64,000 nucleotides of DNA. Origin: Flavobacteriaceae bacterium (GTDB lineage: Bacteria > Bacteroidota > Bacteroidia > Flavobacteriales > Flavobacteriaceae). How positions within the stretch are numbered: the first letter of the stretch is position 1; each line of letters begins with the position of its first letter. A model generated the notes under the pieces. The model was not told the origin of the DNA and did not search any database. It saw only the letters and a program-made list of their open reading frames with translations. The stretch is taken from positions 18,750 through 82,749 of the forward strand of contig JASBUG010000021.1 of the NCBI GenBank assembly GCA_030148025.1, in the 5' to 3' direction. Made by a program: the position numbers and the translations under genes. Positions 1-10,800 of this stretch are shown piece after piece.

Positions 1-658
1 CTGCACCTTTGGTAGCTCTTCCACGATCTTCATCTCCATACGACACAGGTAGATCTGCTGCTGCTTCTGAGAAATCTCTTTCTATAGCGGCCCAGGCATC
101 TTCTCTAGTAGATAATGGTTGTAATAGGTCTTCAGCTGATTGTGGTAAAAAATCAAAAACAATAATTTGTTCCCAATTCATCAATAATCTAAAGTGGAAA
201 TAGCCTCTTAAAAACTTTGCTTCAGCAATAATTTGTCTTTTTGCATCGGCTGAAATTTGTTCTTCAGTCATATTCTCTACATTATGAATTACTGTATTGG
301 CAGCAGAAATACCATTATAACTTCTATTCCAATAAGTTTCCATTCTTGTGTTATTATCTACAACATTATAATTAGAAAACGCATTTTGGTCTGGATAGTT
401 TGCAACAACATCAGCTCCAGATTTTGTCATATCAGATCTAAAATTCTCTACAACATAATTTACTTCTGTATGGCTCCAAGTACCTCCATTAAGTCTTTGA
501 TAAGCTGTAGTTAATGCTAAATTTGCATTGGTTTCACTTTCCCAATAATTGGAAGAATCTAAATCGTCTGGTGATGCTTTAACTAGATCATCTTCTTGAC
601 ATCCTGTAAAGAATACCAGTGCGAAGATTGCCAGAACTCGAAATATTATATTTTTCAT
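1..658 (-). CDS. SusD/RagB-family outer membrane glycan-binding lipoprotein (N-terminal part, cut by window edge)
   Basis: This frame stays open from an ATG at 658 down to base 1, so only about 219 N-terminal residues are visible. The protein starts with a hydrophobic signal ending in a lipobox (FTGC, lipidated Cys20). The typical SusD helical start follows, with an NYWESE segment, an aromatic-rich region, an AEAKFLRGYFHF helix and the GRATKGA motif near the break, all hallmarks of the RagB/SusD family. It starts 11 bases downstream of the SusC stop, so the two form the usual SusC/SusD pair. SusD proteins form the surface lid of the SusC transporter and capture oligosaccharide or peptide ligands; the substrate cannot be read from this part alone. 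Confidence 0.95.
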   Translation of the reverse strand, partial: MKNIIFRVLAIFALVFFTGCQEDDLVKASPDDLDSSNYWESETNANLALTTAYQRLNGGTWSHTEVNYVVENFRSDMTKSGADVVANYPDQNAFSNYNVVDNNTRMETYWNRSYNGISAANTVIHNVENMTEEQISADAKRQIIAEAKFLRGYFHFRLLMNWEQIIVFDFLPQSAEDLLQPLSTREDAWAAIERDFSEAAADLPVSYGDEDRGRATKGA

Positions 659-669
659 CTCTTTATTTT

Positions 670-3600
670 TTAAAAATTAACTTGCACTCCGAATAATGAA
701 GTTTTAATATTAGGATAGCTTTCAAAATCAGTTCCTGAATTTAAAGTTCCTCCTATTTCAGGATCAATACCAGAATAATCAGTAAATGTTAAAATATTCT
801 GTAGGTTCATATATACTCTAACCTTTCCTAATTCTAGTTTATCAGTAATTTCCTTTGGTAAGGTATATCCTAATTGAACGTTCTTTAGTCTTAAGAAAGA
901 GGCATTTTCTAAAAATCTAGTTGAATTTCTTGAACTGTTTTGGTTAGGGTCTCCTAATACTGCTCTAGGAATATTAGTATCAGTATTTGAAGGTGTCCAT
1001 GAATCTAAACCAGATACTAAGTAATTTCTATAGTTATCGTTTGCTTCATAGTTTTGTCTAATAGTATTATAGGCCTTTTGACCAAAAGCACCATAAAACT
1101 GAACAAACGCATCAAAGCCTTTATAACTTCCAGATAAATTTAATCCCATAGTTACTTTAGGAATACCAGATCCTGAATATACTAGATCATCATCATTTAG
1201 CACACCATCACCATTAATATCCTTAAATCTAATATCTCCTGGTGCTGCAAGTGGTTGAATAAGGTCTCCTCCAACACTATGAGCATCTACTTCAGCTTGT
1301 GTTTGGAATATCCCATCTGTTTCATATAGCCAAAAACCACCTACCGGATATCCTAATTTAGTAATATTGGCAGGACTACCATCTAAAGTAGTGGCTCCAC
1401 CTGGATAAATATCTGTATCCTTATCTAACTTAACTACTTCATTTGTATTATGAGCCAAAGTTAAACCTAGATCATACTGAAACTCTCCTGTATTTTTTCT
1501 ATACTTTATTTCAAATTCTATACCTTGATTCTCAATATCACCACCATTAGTCCAAGGACTGTTAAATCCTGAAGAACCAGGAAGTGTGGTTCTAATAATC
1601 ATGTCTTCAGTGTTTCTCTTGTAATAGTTTATAGATCCAGATAATCTGTTACTAAATAATCCAAAATCAACACCAAAGTTCATGTTAATAGTTGTTTCCC
1701 ATTGTAGTGATGGATTAGCAAAATCTCTAAACGTGTAACCTAAAGACTGTAATTCATTGGTTCCAAAAGGATATCTATAGCCAAAAACTGAACTTACTGC
1801 ATAATCATAGGCACCTAATCTTGATTCACTACCAAGACTACCCCAAGACGCTCTTAATTTTAAGAAATTAATTACCTCAACATCAAAAAAGTCTTCATTA
1901 CTGATCTTCCATCCAGCCGCAAAAGACGGGAATACTCCATAACGGTTACCAGAACCAAATCTTGAAGATCCATCACGACGTACAGTAGCCTGGAATAAAT
2001 AGCGGTCGTCAAAACTGTAATTTAAACGTCCATAGATAGAATGTCTTGCAGTTTCCCAACCAGATCCATAGCTGTTTCTTATACCATCTGCTCCAGAATC
2101 AAGTGTATTAAAAGCAGAATCTAAAAACCCAGTAGAAACTTCAGTCCCGTCATCTAATACTTTTTTCCCTTCTACAGAGGCTCCTATCCAATCTAAAGAA
2201 ATATCTTGTTTCGATAAACCAGCTAATAAACCAATTGTATGTTTCCCAAAGGTCTTATCATAATTAAGGAAGCCTTCAAAATTTGTTTGCAAATATTCAC
2301 TTCTATATTCTTCTACATAATGGTATTCAACTTCTCTTTTATTTGATACTCGATGCGGCCTAACTCTTTCATAGGTGCTCACATTCGAATTCTCAATACC
2401 TGCTCTACCTGTTAATTTCAGACCTTCTATAATATCTAAAGTTCCAGTAAAGTTGGTAACAAGATTTTGCTCTTTACCTCTATTATCATTAAATGAATCT
2501 TCTCCTATTGGATTTGTGTGGTCTGGAACTCCATTAAAGTCATCATCAGATATATAACCAAATCCTGAAGCCCTAGACGGGTCTCTAACTGGCACTATAG
2601 GCATTAATTGATACGCTCTATTTAGATTACTTCCAAAAAGCTTATCATCTGTTTGCACATAATAAACATTGGCTCCTAATGACACTCTTCCTTTAGTTCC
2701 ATTAACCTTAGCTCTTAATTGTTGTTTTTTTCTACTTTCATCTTTTAAAATACCATCTCTTTTATTTAACCCAGCAGAGACCATATAATTTAAATTTGTT
2801 GTTCCTCCTGTTACAGTAAGGTTATGATTTTGAATTGAACCATTACTAAACAACTCGTCCATCCAATTAGTATCAGTTGTGAATGAGTCATTAATGTATG
2901 TAGGCGCAGAACCTGGCGAAGATGCTTCTATTTTTCTTGCCATTTCCAAATACTGAGATGTATTAGCAAAATCTAAAGTGTTGTTTATTTTATCTATACC
3001 GTAATATGAACTATATTGAATATTCATCTTACCATCTTTACCTCCAGATTTTGTAGTTACTAAGATTACCCCGTTAGCCGATAGCGATCCATAAATAGCT
3101 GCAGCTGCACCATCTTTTAAAACCTCTATACTTTCAATATCATCTGGATTCAACAGATCGAAGTTACCTTGAATACCATCAATAATAACTAATGGTGCGT
3201 TTCCTCCTATAGATCTAAAACCTCTAATATTAATAGCAGCTCCGGCACGAGGGTTTCCAGAACTTCTTCTTACTACTAATCCTGGTACCTGACCTTGCAG
3301 ACCATCTACAGCTGTATTGGTTGCAAATTTCTGTAAATCTTCTCCTTTTACAGAAGAAATTGCCCCTGTTAAATCAGATTTTTTCTGAGTACCATAACCA
3401 ACTACAATAATTTCATCTAACCCTGCAGCATCTTCTTGCATGGTTACATCAATTGTAGTTCGTCCTTCAACAGCTACTTCTTGTGTAGCATAACCTAGGT
3501 ATCTAAATACCAAAACGGCATCAGACCCCGAAACAGTAATTGAATAATTACCGTCAAAATCGGTTTGTGTTCCTGTTGTCTCATTACCCTTTACTGTCAC

Positions 3601-3765
3601 AGTAGCTCCTGGTAGCGGTTGCCCTGAACCATCAGAAACTGTTCCGTTCACTGTTGTGTTTTGCGCATATGAATTATTTACAAATCCAAACGACAAAAAC
3701 ACAAGTAGCATTAAAAACAGTACATTAATCGAGTAATGTTGATTTTTTGATTGCTTTGTTTTCAT
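670..3765 (-). CDS. SusC/RagA-family TonB-linked outer membrane transporter
   Basis: This 1031-residue protein imports ligands across the outer membrane with energy from TonB. It has a signal peptide (about residues 1-35) and a carboxypeptidase-regulatory-like domain (about 37-115, NTTVNGTVSDGSGQPLPGA). The SusC signature segment follows (DEIIVVGYGTQKKSDLTGAI), then a plug (about 130-235) with GFRSIGGNAPLVIIDG and a long beta-barrel ending in phenylalanine. Length and order are typical of SusC. It is transcribed away from the GntR gene at 3937 and precedes susD. No clear TAnnTTTG element was seen upstream of its ATG, so its promoter is undefined. The neighbouring galactosidases suggest a galactoside-bearing ligand, but the ligand is inferred. 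Confidence 0.97.
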   Translation of the reverse strand: MKTKQSKNQHYSINVLFLMLLVFLSFGFVNNSYAQNTTVNGTVSDGSGQPLPGATVTVKGNETTGTQTDFDGNYSITVSGSDAVLVFRYLGYATQEVAVEGRTTIDVTMQEDAAGLDEIIVVGYGTQKKSDLTGAISSVKGEDLQKFATNTAVDGLQGQVPGLVVRRSSGNPRAGAAINIRGFRSIGGNAPLVIIDGIQGNFDLLNPDDIESIEVLKDGAAAAIYGSLSANGVILVTTKSGGKDGKMNIQYSSYYGIDKINNTLDFANTSQYLEMARKIEASSPGSAPTYINDSFTTDTNWMDELFSNGSIQNHNLTVTGGTTNLNYMVSAGLNKRDGILKDESRKKQQLRAKVNGTKGRVSLGANVYYVQTDDKLFGSNLNRAYQLMPIVPVRDPSRASGFGYISDDDFNGVPDHTNPIGEDSFNDNRGKEQNLVTNFTGTLDIIEGLKLTGRAGIENSNVSTYERVRPHRVSNKREVEYHYVEEYRSEYLQTNFEGFLNYDKTFGKHTIGLLAGLSKQDISLDWIGASVEGKKVLDDGTEVSTGFLDSAFNTLDSGADGIRNSYGSGWETARHSIYGRLNYSFDDRYLFQATVRRDGSSRFGSGNRYGVFPSFAAGWKISNEDFFDVEVINFLKLRASWGSLGSESRLGAYDYAVSSVFGYRYPFGTNELQSLGYTFRDFANPSLQWETTINMNFGVDFGLFSNRLSGSINYYKRNTEDMIIRTTLPGSSGFNSPWTNGGDIENQGIEFEIKYRKNTGEFQYDLGLTLAHNTNEVVKLDKDTDIYPGGATTLDGSPANITKLGYPVGGFWLYETDGIFQTQAEVDAHSVGGDLIQPLAAPGDIRFKDINGDGVLNDDDLVYSGSGIPKVTMGLNLSGSYKGFDAFVQFYGAFGQKAYNTIRQNYEANDNYRNYLVSGLDSWTPSNTDTNIPRAVLGDPNQNSSRNSTRFLENASFLRLKNVQLGYTLPKEITDKLELGKVRVYMNLQNILTFTDYSGIDPEIGGTLNSGTDFESYPNIKTSLFGVQVNF

Positions 3766-3886
3766 ATTAAATTTAACATTAGTTACACCCTGATCAACAG
3801 AGCATTATACATAATAATCAGCCCATATTCAGTGCTGAAAAATCTTAACTTCGTCGCTAATGTAAATGAAAATCAATAAAATTACC

Positions 3887-3904
3887 AACTAGTACCTACC
3901 AGTT
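3887..3904. promoter_or_regulatory. Candidate GntR operator (imperfect palindrome)
   Basis: An 18-base imperfect inverted repeat (AACTAGTAC/CTACCAGTT, 7 of 9 pairs) lies between the divergent susC and gntR genes. Its CTNGTA-TACNAG core resembles operators of GntR-family proteins. It overlaps the first T residues of the proposed -33 element of the gntR promoter, which would allow autorepression. It is the only such palindrome noticed in this intergenic region. The assignment is inference from position and symmetry. Confidence 0.5.
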
Positions 3905-3932
3905 TGTTTTTGTTAAAACTTTTATATATTTG
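3903..3932 (+). promoter_or_regulatory. Candidate Bacteroidota promoter of gntR/galactoside operon
   Basis: TTTG at 3903-3906 and TATATTTG at 3925-3932 are separated by 18 bases. They fit the Bacteroidota housekeeping pattern (TTG around -33, TAnnTTTG around -7). The predicted transcription start falls at or just before the ATG at 3937, so the mRNA may be nearly leaderless. Confidence 0.5.
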
Positions 3933-3936
3933 TCTC

Positions 3937-4935
3937 ATGGGCATCGTAACAATTCATGAAAATTTAGGAGTTCCTAAATACAAACAAATTATTGCTTCAA
4001 TTGAAGATTCAGTTGTAAATGGAGAACTAAAAAGAGGAGATCGACTACCTTCTATTAACAGTATACGAAACCGATTCTCATTATCGCGAGATACGGTTTT
4101 AATTGCTTATAACGATCTAAAAGTTCGTGGAATAATTCAATCAATTCCGGGGAAAGGATATTATGTAAAAAGTGAGAACATCAATATCACACAAAAAATA
4201 TTTCTTTTATTTGACGAATTAAATGCTTTTAAGGAAGATCTTTATAGTTCATTCCTTAAAAATTTGAACAATAATATTGAAGTCGATATTTTCTTTCATC
4301 ATTTTAACCAAGATGTTTTTAGCAAGCTAATCTATGATAACATTGGTAATTATAATTCATATATCATTATGCCTGCAAACATTAGAGATGCCCACATTGC
4401 AATTGACCAATTACCTCAGGATAAAGTTTATATTCTTGACCAAACGTATGATGAATTATTAAAATACCCTGCTATTTATCAAAATTTTGAAAAAGATATT
4501 TTCAATAGTTTAACCAAAGGCATACACCTTATAAAGAAATACAACAAATTAGTTCTTTTGTTTCCAGAGCATAAACAACCTATAGGTATGCTAAGAGGGT
4601 TTCAATTATTTTGTAAAATGAATGCTTTGAATTGTGAGGTCATTGACACTTTAGATTATCGAACCCCTGAAAAAGGAGAAGTATATTTAATTCCGGATGA
4701 TCGCAACCTTATAGTCATCATTAAAAAACTAAAAGAACAAAATTTAAAAGTTTCAAAAGACATTGGTATTATTTCGTACAATGACACCTTATTGAAAGAA
4801 ATTGTAGAAGATGGTATAACAACTATTTCTACCGATTTTAATGAAATGGGTGAACGTTTAGCTCAAATGGTCATGAACAAAGAATCCATACAAATTGAAA
4901 ATAGAAATACCTTAATTTTACGAAACTCACTATAA
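3937..4935 (+). CDS. GntR-family transcriptional regulator with a LacI/periplasmic-binding-like sensor
   Basis: This is a protein of about 332 residues. The N-terminal winged helix (about residues 1-75) shows the GntR pattern: YKQIIASIEDSVVNGELKRG, DRLPSIN, FSLSRDTV and GKGYYV. The remainder (about 80-330) looks like a type 1 periplasmic-binding-protein fold, as in LacI-type sensors, ending in a segment like DIGIISYND and ERLAQMV. The ATG at 3937 is preferred over an in-frame TTG at 3904, because that TTG lies inside the proposed promoter. It heads the galactoside operon and is divergent from susC. It probably senses a sugar or degradation product and controls both directions through the palindrome at 3887; the effector is unknown. 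Confidence 0.92.
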   Translation: MGIVTIHENLGVPKYKQIIASIEDSVVNGELKRGDRLPSINSIRNRFSLSRDTVLIAYNDLKVRGIIQSIPGKGYYVKSENINITQKIFLLFDELNAFKEDLYSSFLKNLNNNIEVDIFFHHFNQDVFSKLIYDNIGNYNSYIIMPANIRDAHIAIDQLPQDKVYILDQTYDELLKYPAIYQNFEKDIFNSLTKGIHLIKKYNKLVLLFPEHKQPIGMLRGFQLFCKMNALNCEVIDTLDYRTPEKGEVYLIPDDRNLIVIIKKLKEQNLKVSKDIGIISYNDTLLKEIVEDGITTISTDFNEMGERLAQMVMNKESIQIENRNTLILRNSL

Positions 4936-4955
4936 CATTAACCAAAACCAACCCC

Positions 4956-5861
4956 TTGTTTAATATAATACACACACTACATAAAGACAGTAAGACCAAC
5001 TTTATTACGTTGGAAGATGCCAGTTCTAGATCGTTCGCAAAAATCCTTTTGAATTTTGGAGGGAGTTTACAAGAACTCTCATTAAATAACAAAGAGATCA
5101 TTAGAGATTTAAGCCCGCTAACATACGAAACTACATTTGCATCGGCTATTTTGTTTCCATTTTCAAACAGGATTAAAAACGGCACCTATACTTTTAAACA
5201 AAAGCATTACTCCTTAGATGTTAATTTAAAAGAGGAAAACAATGCCATACATGGCCTTGTTTATAATAAAGAGTTTAAGCTCGAATCTCAAGAAGTCAAT
5301 TCAAAATTTGCCAAGGTGACCTTAAGTTATGTAGAAAATCAAAGGGCAAACGGATTCCCATACATTTATACCATTTTTTTAACGTATACGCTTACCAAAA
5401 ACGATCTTAACTTAACAATTACAATAGAGAATAATGACGATGATGCATTTCCTTTTAATGTAGGTTGGCATCCTTATTTTAATAGTAGTGATTTATATAA
5501 TAGCAGGCTTTCTCTGAGAAGTGACAAAAAGTTAAAATTTAACAAAGAAATGATCCCTATTAAAATAGATGATATTGAACCTGTTACTGGTTTTCAAATA
5601 GGCGATCAAAAATTTGACGATTGTTTTATTTTAAGCAGTGATAATATCTCATTCAAAACACCAAATTATGAGATAGACATAACGTCTTCATCTAAAGAAA
5701 ATTACCTTCAGGTATTTACCCCTAAAAAAGCAAACACTATTGCTCTGGAGCCTATTACAGCACCAGGAAATAGTTTTAATAATAAACTTGGTTTACAAAT
5801 CTTAAACCCTAATGAAACGCATAGTGTTTCATGGAAAATAAAACTTATTACAAATGAATAG
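4956..5861 (+). CDS. galM: Aldose 1-epimerase (galactose mutarotase)
   Basis: This 301-residue enzyme interconverts alpha and beta anomers of galactose and other aldoses, supplying alpha-galactose to galactokinase. Family features are LFPFSNRI, the His99 of NAIHGL, the His172 of NVGWHPYF and Glu265 in ALEPITAPG, which match the catalytic His/His/Glu arrangement. There is no signal peptide, so it is cytoplasmic. The start is a TTG 20 bases after the gntR stop; no in-frame ATG is close by. The end overlaps the next gene by 8 bases. Its place with galK and galT supports the galactose role. Confidence 0.9.
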   Translation: MFNIIHTLHKDSKTNFITLEDASSRSFAKILLNFGGSLQELSLNNKEIIRDLSPLTYETTFASAILFPFSNRIKNGTYTFKQKHYSLDVNLKEENNAIHGLVYNKEFKLESQEVNSKFAKVTLSYVENQRANGFPYIYTIFLTYTLTKNDLNLTITIENNDDDAFPFNVGWHPYFNSSDLYNSRLSLRSDKKLKFNKEMIPIKIDDIEPVTGFQIGDQKFDDCFILSSDNISFKTPNYEIDITSSSKENYLQVFTPKKANTIALEPITAPGNSFNNKLGLQILNPNETHSVSWKIKLITNE

Positions 5862-7833
5862 ATCAATTAGTTTTTTAAGCGCCCTTATCTTACTCTTTAT
5901 TGTTAGTTGTAAAAAAAACAATGATATAAAAGACACGCCTAACTATGAGTATTTAACGTTTAGTAAAAACATTTTAAACTACAGTGTTGTTCCTGATAAA
6001 AGAAGAGACAAATCTGGTTTGATGTTCTCAGATCAAGGTGCTTGGTTTGCTTATAGCACCTCAGATAGCACAAAGCTTACAAGCTTTTCAGGTCCATTTT
6101 TACTTACGCAACAATGGGGAGTTTGGTCTAGTAAGGCATTAGCAAATTTAACTATTGAAAACCAAAATTGGAGTACACCTGAAGTCTCTAATCATAATAG
6201 TCATCTTGAGCAGACATTTACAAATAATGATCTGGAATTAACTCAGCAACTTGTTTTTGTATCTGGACATACTGCTCTTATAAATACTAGTATAAAAAAT
6301 AAAAGCGATGCTCCTCAAAAAGTATCTTATTCATGGAGCAATTTGCCTGTTCTGGCAGATTCTCTTTCATTTTCTATGGAAAATAAACTTGTAAAGATTT
6401 CATCACCAAAAACAGATGCTATTGGGTACTTATCTTTTCCAAATGAAGAAGCTGCTACAAATGAAGCAGGTTATTCTACATCATTGAAAACTGTTTCTAT
6501 TGAGCCTAACGAATCTATTTCATTCGCAACATCTCAAACATTTATTTTTTCAGAATATTCATGGGCAGACGAACAGAAACTTTTATCTGAAATTGATTTC
6601 GATTCTGTTTTAAACGCTCGAAAAACAGAGAAAAACAATCAAATAAAATCATTGGTTGAAAACCGAAAGACACAATTTCAAGATACAATGTATGCTGAAG
6701 TATTAGCAAAAGCAGCTCTTACTATGCAAAATAACTGGCGTATTCCTGCTGGCGAAATTGCTTTTGAAGGGATGTTTCCTAGTTATCATTACAGTGGATT
6801 CAATGGGTTTTGGTCTTGGGATACATGGAAGCAAGCTGTAGGTGTATCGTTTTACGATACGCGATTAGCAAAACAGCAAATGAAACAAATGTTTGAGTTT
6901 CAATATGACGATGGTTTTGTTGCCGATGTGGTTTACAGAACAGGAGGTCATAATTTAAGAGATACTAAGCCACCTTTATCTGCTTGGGCAGTTGCCAAAA
7001 TTTATGAAAAAGATAACGATCTAGAGTTTGTAAAATACATGTATCCAAAACTTAAAAAGTATCATAATTGGTGGTATGCAAAAAGAGATCACGATCAAGA
7101 TGGTATTTGTGAATACGGTTCAACAGATGGAAGTTTAATTGCTGCTAAATGGGAAAGTGGTATGGATAACGCCATTCGTTTTGACGATTCTAAAATTGTT
7201 AAAAATGGGGAAGGTGCTTTTTCATTAGATCAAGAGAGCGTAGACTTAAACGCCTATTTATATGCTGAAAAATTATACTTAGCGCAATTATCTGAAGCCT
7301 TAAATAATGGAGATGCCGATACTTACAAAAAAGAAGCTGAAGCATTAAAAAGCACTATTCAAACTCAATTCTATGATGCTGAAGATGGTTGGTTCTATGA
7401 CACAAATTTAGATGGAGATACTTTTATTAAAGGTGAAGGTAGTGAAGGCTGGACAGCACTTTGGGCAAAAGCTGCTACACAAGAACAAGCTGAAGCTGTA
7501 AAAGTAAGAATGATGAATCCTGATAAATTTTTAACTAAAGTACCTTTTCAAACTATGAGTGCGGATCATGAAAAATTTGATCCATTAAGAGGTTATTGGC
7601 GAGGACCAAATTGGTTAGATCAAGCCTATTTTGGTGTAAAAGGATTACGTAATTATGGGTTTAATGAAGAAGCTGATAAAGCTACAGTTCAAATTTTTAA
7701 AGGCGCCGAAGGATTATTAGAAAAAGGGAAAGCCATCAGAGAAAATTACCACCCAATTTCAGGAAAAGGATTAAATGCTCGTAATTTTAGCTGGAGTGCA
7801 GCACATGTTATCATGCTGTTAATGAACGATTAA
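5854..7833 (+). CDS. GH63-like (YgjK/MGH1-type) glycoside hydrolase lipoprotein
   Basis: This 659-residue protein has a lipoprotein signal (IVSC, Cys19), placing it in the periplasm or outer membrane. After an N-terminal beta-rich domain, the second half is an (alpha/alpha)6 barrel with the GH63/MGH1-like signatures FNGFWSWDTWK, RDTKPPLSAWAV, KWESGMDNAIRFD and GYWRGPNWLDQAYFGV. Known GH63 enzymes are mostly alpha-glucosidases, including alpha-1,2-specific processing glucosidase I and E. coli YgjK. It starts inside the galM 3' end and its stop overlaps the next ATG (TAATG), so it is translationally coupled. An alpha-glucosidase next to two beta-galactosidases would suit a Glc-alpha-Gal-containing ligand. 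Substrate is inferred. Confidence 0.85.
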   Translation: MNRSISFLSALILLFIVSCKKNNDIKDTPNYEYLTFSKNILNYSVVPDKRRDKSGLMFSDQGAWFAYSTSDSTKLTSFSGPFLLTQQWGVWSSKALANLTIENQNWSTPEVSNHNSHLEQTFTNNDLELTQQLVFVSGHTALINTSIKNKSDAPQKVSYSWSNLPVLADSLSFSMENKLVKISSPKTDAIGYLSFPNEEAATNEAGYSTSLKTVSIEPNESISFATSQTFIFSEYSWADEQKLLSEIDFDSVLNARKTEKNNQIKSLVENRKTQFQDTMYAEVLAKAALTMQNNWRIPAGEIAFEGMFPSYHYSGFNGFWSWDTWKQAVGVSFYDTRLAKQQMKQMFEFQYDDGFVADVVYRTGGHNLRDTKPPLSAWAVAKIYEKDNDLEFVKYMYPKLKKYHNWWYAKRDHDQDGICEYGSTDGSLIAAKWESGMDNAIRFDDSKIVKNGEGAFSLDQESVDLNAYLYAEKLYLAQLSEALNNGDADTYKKEAEALKSTIQTQFYDAEDGWFYDTNLDGDTFIKGEGSEGWTALWAKAATQEQAEAVKVRMMNPDKFLTKVPFQTMSADHEKFDPLRGYWRGPNWLDQAYFGVKGLRNYGFNEEADKATVQIFKGAEGLLEKGKAIRENYHPISGKGLNARNFSWSAAHVIMLLMND

Positions 7834-10800
7834 TGAAACAATTGATAATACTATATTCTCTACTCCCTTGTCTGACGTTAACACACGCTCAGCAAAAGGA
7901 TCCTACCTTAGATTATCAGTATTATATAGAAAACGAGCACGTTATTAGCGAAAACAAGCTACCTGCTCATGCTTCATTTACATCGTATTTTTCAGAAGAA
8001 ACACGAGTCTCTGGTAAGCCAAAATATGTCAAATCACTTAATGGTTTCTGGAAATTCAATTGGGTTAAAAACCCAAAAGAGCGGCCTACAACATTCATGG
8101 AGTCAAAATTTGATGCTTCCAATTGGGATAATATTAAAGTTCCTTCAAACTGGGAAGTTGAAGGCTACGGCATTCCTATTTATGTGAATCATCAATATGA
8201 ATTTGCAGATTACAAAGCTCCTGTAGCTAACGATATGGAATTCATCGATAGAATCTATCCCAAAAATCCTGGTGATGTTCCTAATGATTATAATCCCGTT
8301 GGTTCTTATATTAAAGAGTTTACTCTAAACAAAGACTGGAAAGATAAAGAGATCATACTACACATTGGTGCAATGAAATCAGGTGGATTCGTTTGGGTAA
8401 ATGGGAATTACATTGGCTATTCCCAAGGCAGTAAACTTCCAGCTGAATTTAATATTTCAAAAGCACTTAAAACTGGTAAAAATACAATTGCATTACAAAT
8501 TTTCCGATGGACAGATGGCTCTTATCTTGAATGTCAAGATTTTTGGCGTATAAGTGGCATTGAGCGTGATGTATTTATTTATGCACAACCAAAAATTCGT
8601 ATTCAAGATTTTGAAGTAACATCAGTATTAGATGAATCTTATAAAAATGGTGTGCTTAATCTAGAAGTCTCTTTAGAAAATCATTTAAACAAGCAAAAAG
8701 GAATTACAATTTACTATGCAATTTCAGATAGTAAAGGAACACAAATTAACTCTAGCAAAAACACTATTGATTTAGAAAGATCAGCGTCAGGAAAAACAAG
8801 TTTTCAAGCAACACTACCTAATATAAAACAATGGAGTGCAGAACATCCAAACCTGTATAATTTACTTATTGAAACACGAGATTCTAAAGGAAAGTTGATA
8901 GAAGCTACCACTACAAAAATTGGTTTTCGTTCTATAGAAATTAAAAACGGTTTGCTCTTAATAAATGGTCGACGTATAACTTTAAAAGGAGTAAATGCGC
9001 AAGAAACCGATCCTGAGACTGGTCATATTATGTCTGAAGAACTTATTTTAAAAGACATTAAACTTTGGAAAGAAAACAACATCAACGCTGTACGCTTAAG
9101 TCATTATCCTAGAGGAAGACGATTTTATGAACTTTGTGATATTTATGGAATATATGTAGTTGACGAAGCCAATATTGAATCTCATGGCATGTATTATGGC
9201 AAGTATTCGTTAGCAAAAAAGCCAAATTGGGAGAAGGCACATGTAGATCGTATGTTACGTATGGTAAAGCGTGACAGAAACCATCCTTCGGTTATTATAT
9301 GGTCTATGGGAAATGAAGGCGGAAATGGAGTCAACTTCTTCTCGGGTTACGATGCTATAAAAGCCAATGACAATACCAAGCGTCCAGTTCAATACGAGCG
9401 TCCATACAAAGATTATGACGGTAGTTTATATGATATGGATGCTAATACAGATATCATAGTACCTCAATATCCTTCTCCAAAACGTTTTGAAGAGATTGGA
9501 AGGTCAAAAACCGACAGACCTTTTATTCCTAGTGAATATGCTCACGCCATGGGAAATAGCACTGGAAATTTTCAAGATTACTGGGACATTATTGAACAAT
9601 ACGATAATCTACAAGGAGGATTTATTTGGGATTGGGTAGACCAATCTATTTGGAAAACCAACAAAAAAGGACAGCGCTATTATGCCTATGGAGGTGATTA
9701 CGGTAATAATATGCCTACTGATAATACGTTTTTAAATAATGGTATCGTCTTCCCAGACAGAACGCCTCAACCAGCTTTATATGAGGTTAAAAAGGCTCAC
9801 GAATACATTAATTTTAAACATAAAGGTATAAACAAACATAACGAACTAAGAGTTTTAGTTGAAAATTTATACGACTTTACAAACCTTGATCAGTTTGAGT
9901 TTAAAGCTTACATAAAAGCAGATGGTGAAATTTTAAAAACAATAGATATTGAAGATATTTCTGTTGAAACACAAACAGGAAAATTAATTAGATTACCTCT
10001 TAAGAATGTCACTTTTAAAGAGAATACAGAATATTTTGTTGAACTTTCTGCTACTACAAAAAGTGCTTGGGGCATTCTTCCTAAAGGACATAAAGTTGCT
10101 CGCGAACAGTTATTCTTATCAAGAAAATTCACAAAAAAATCTACAGAAACTGGTTCTGGTTCAGAGTTATCTATTAAAAAACCTAAAGACGCTATTATTA
10201 TTTCTAACAATTTAGTAGAAGTTATTTTTAGCTCTAAAAGAAATAGAATTGTCTCTTATAAATTTAAAGGCAAAGAGCTATTCAAAAATGGCAAAGGACC
10301 AAAACCTAACTTCTGGAGAGCCGTTACCGATAATGATTTTGGAAACAGAATGCATGAACAAAATATAGAATGGAAAGAAGCAACCATTAACCCAAAAACA
10401 ACCAAAACAGAAACAAAGACTCTCGAAAATGGAGATGTAGTTTTAAATATTACATACAAACTTCCAGCTGTAGAAACTAGTTTTCTTTCCATTTATACTG
10501 TTAAAACAAACGGAACCATAAAAGTTGAGAACACACTTAATGCCTCTGGTTATAAAGGTGACATTCCAAGAATAGGTATGCGTATGCAATTACCTAAGAT
10601 CTACAATTCTCTTACCTATTATGGTCGTGGTCCATGGGAAAATTATCAAGATCGAAAAGCTTCTGCTTTTATAGACGTTTATACATCCTCAGTAAGTGAT
10701 CAGTATGTGCCTTATATTCGCCCTCAAGATAATGGCTATAAAACAGATACTCGTTGGTTAGCCCTTTCCGATCAAGCAAATAACGGTTTATTAATTACAA

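Noticed and set aside
9..514. Two plus-strand open frames at 9-203 and 257-514
   Set aside because: They lie antisense to the clear SusD gene and have no recognisable protein features.
3904..3936. TTG start adding 11 residues to the GntR regulator
   Set aside because: The codon lies within the proposed promoter, and the GntR domain begins naturally at the ATG at 3937.
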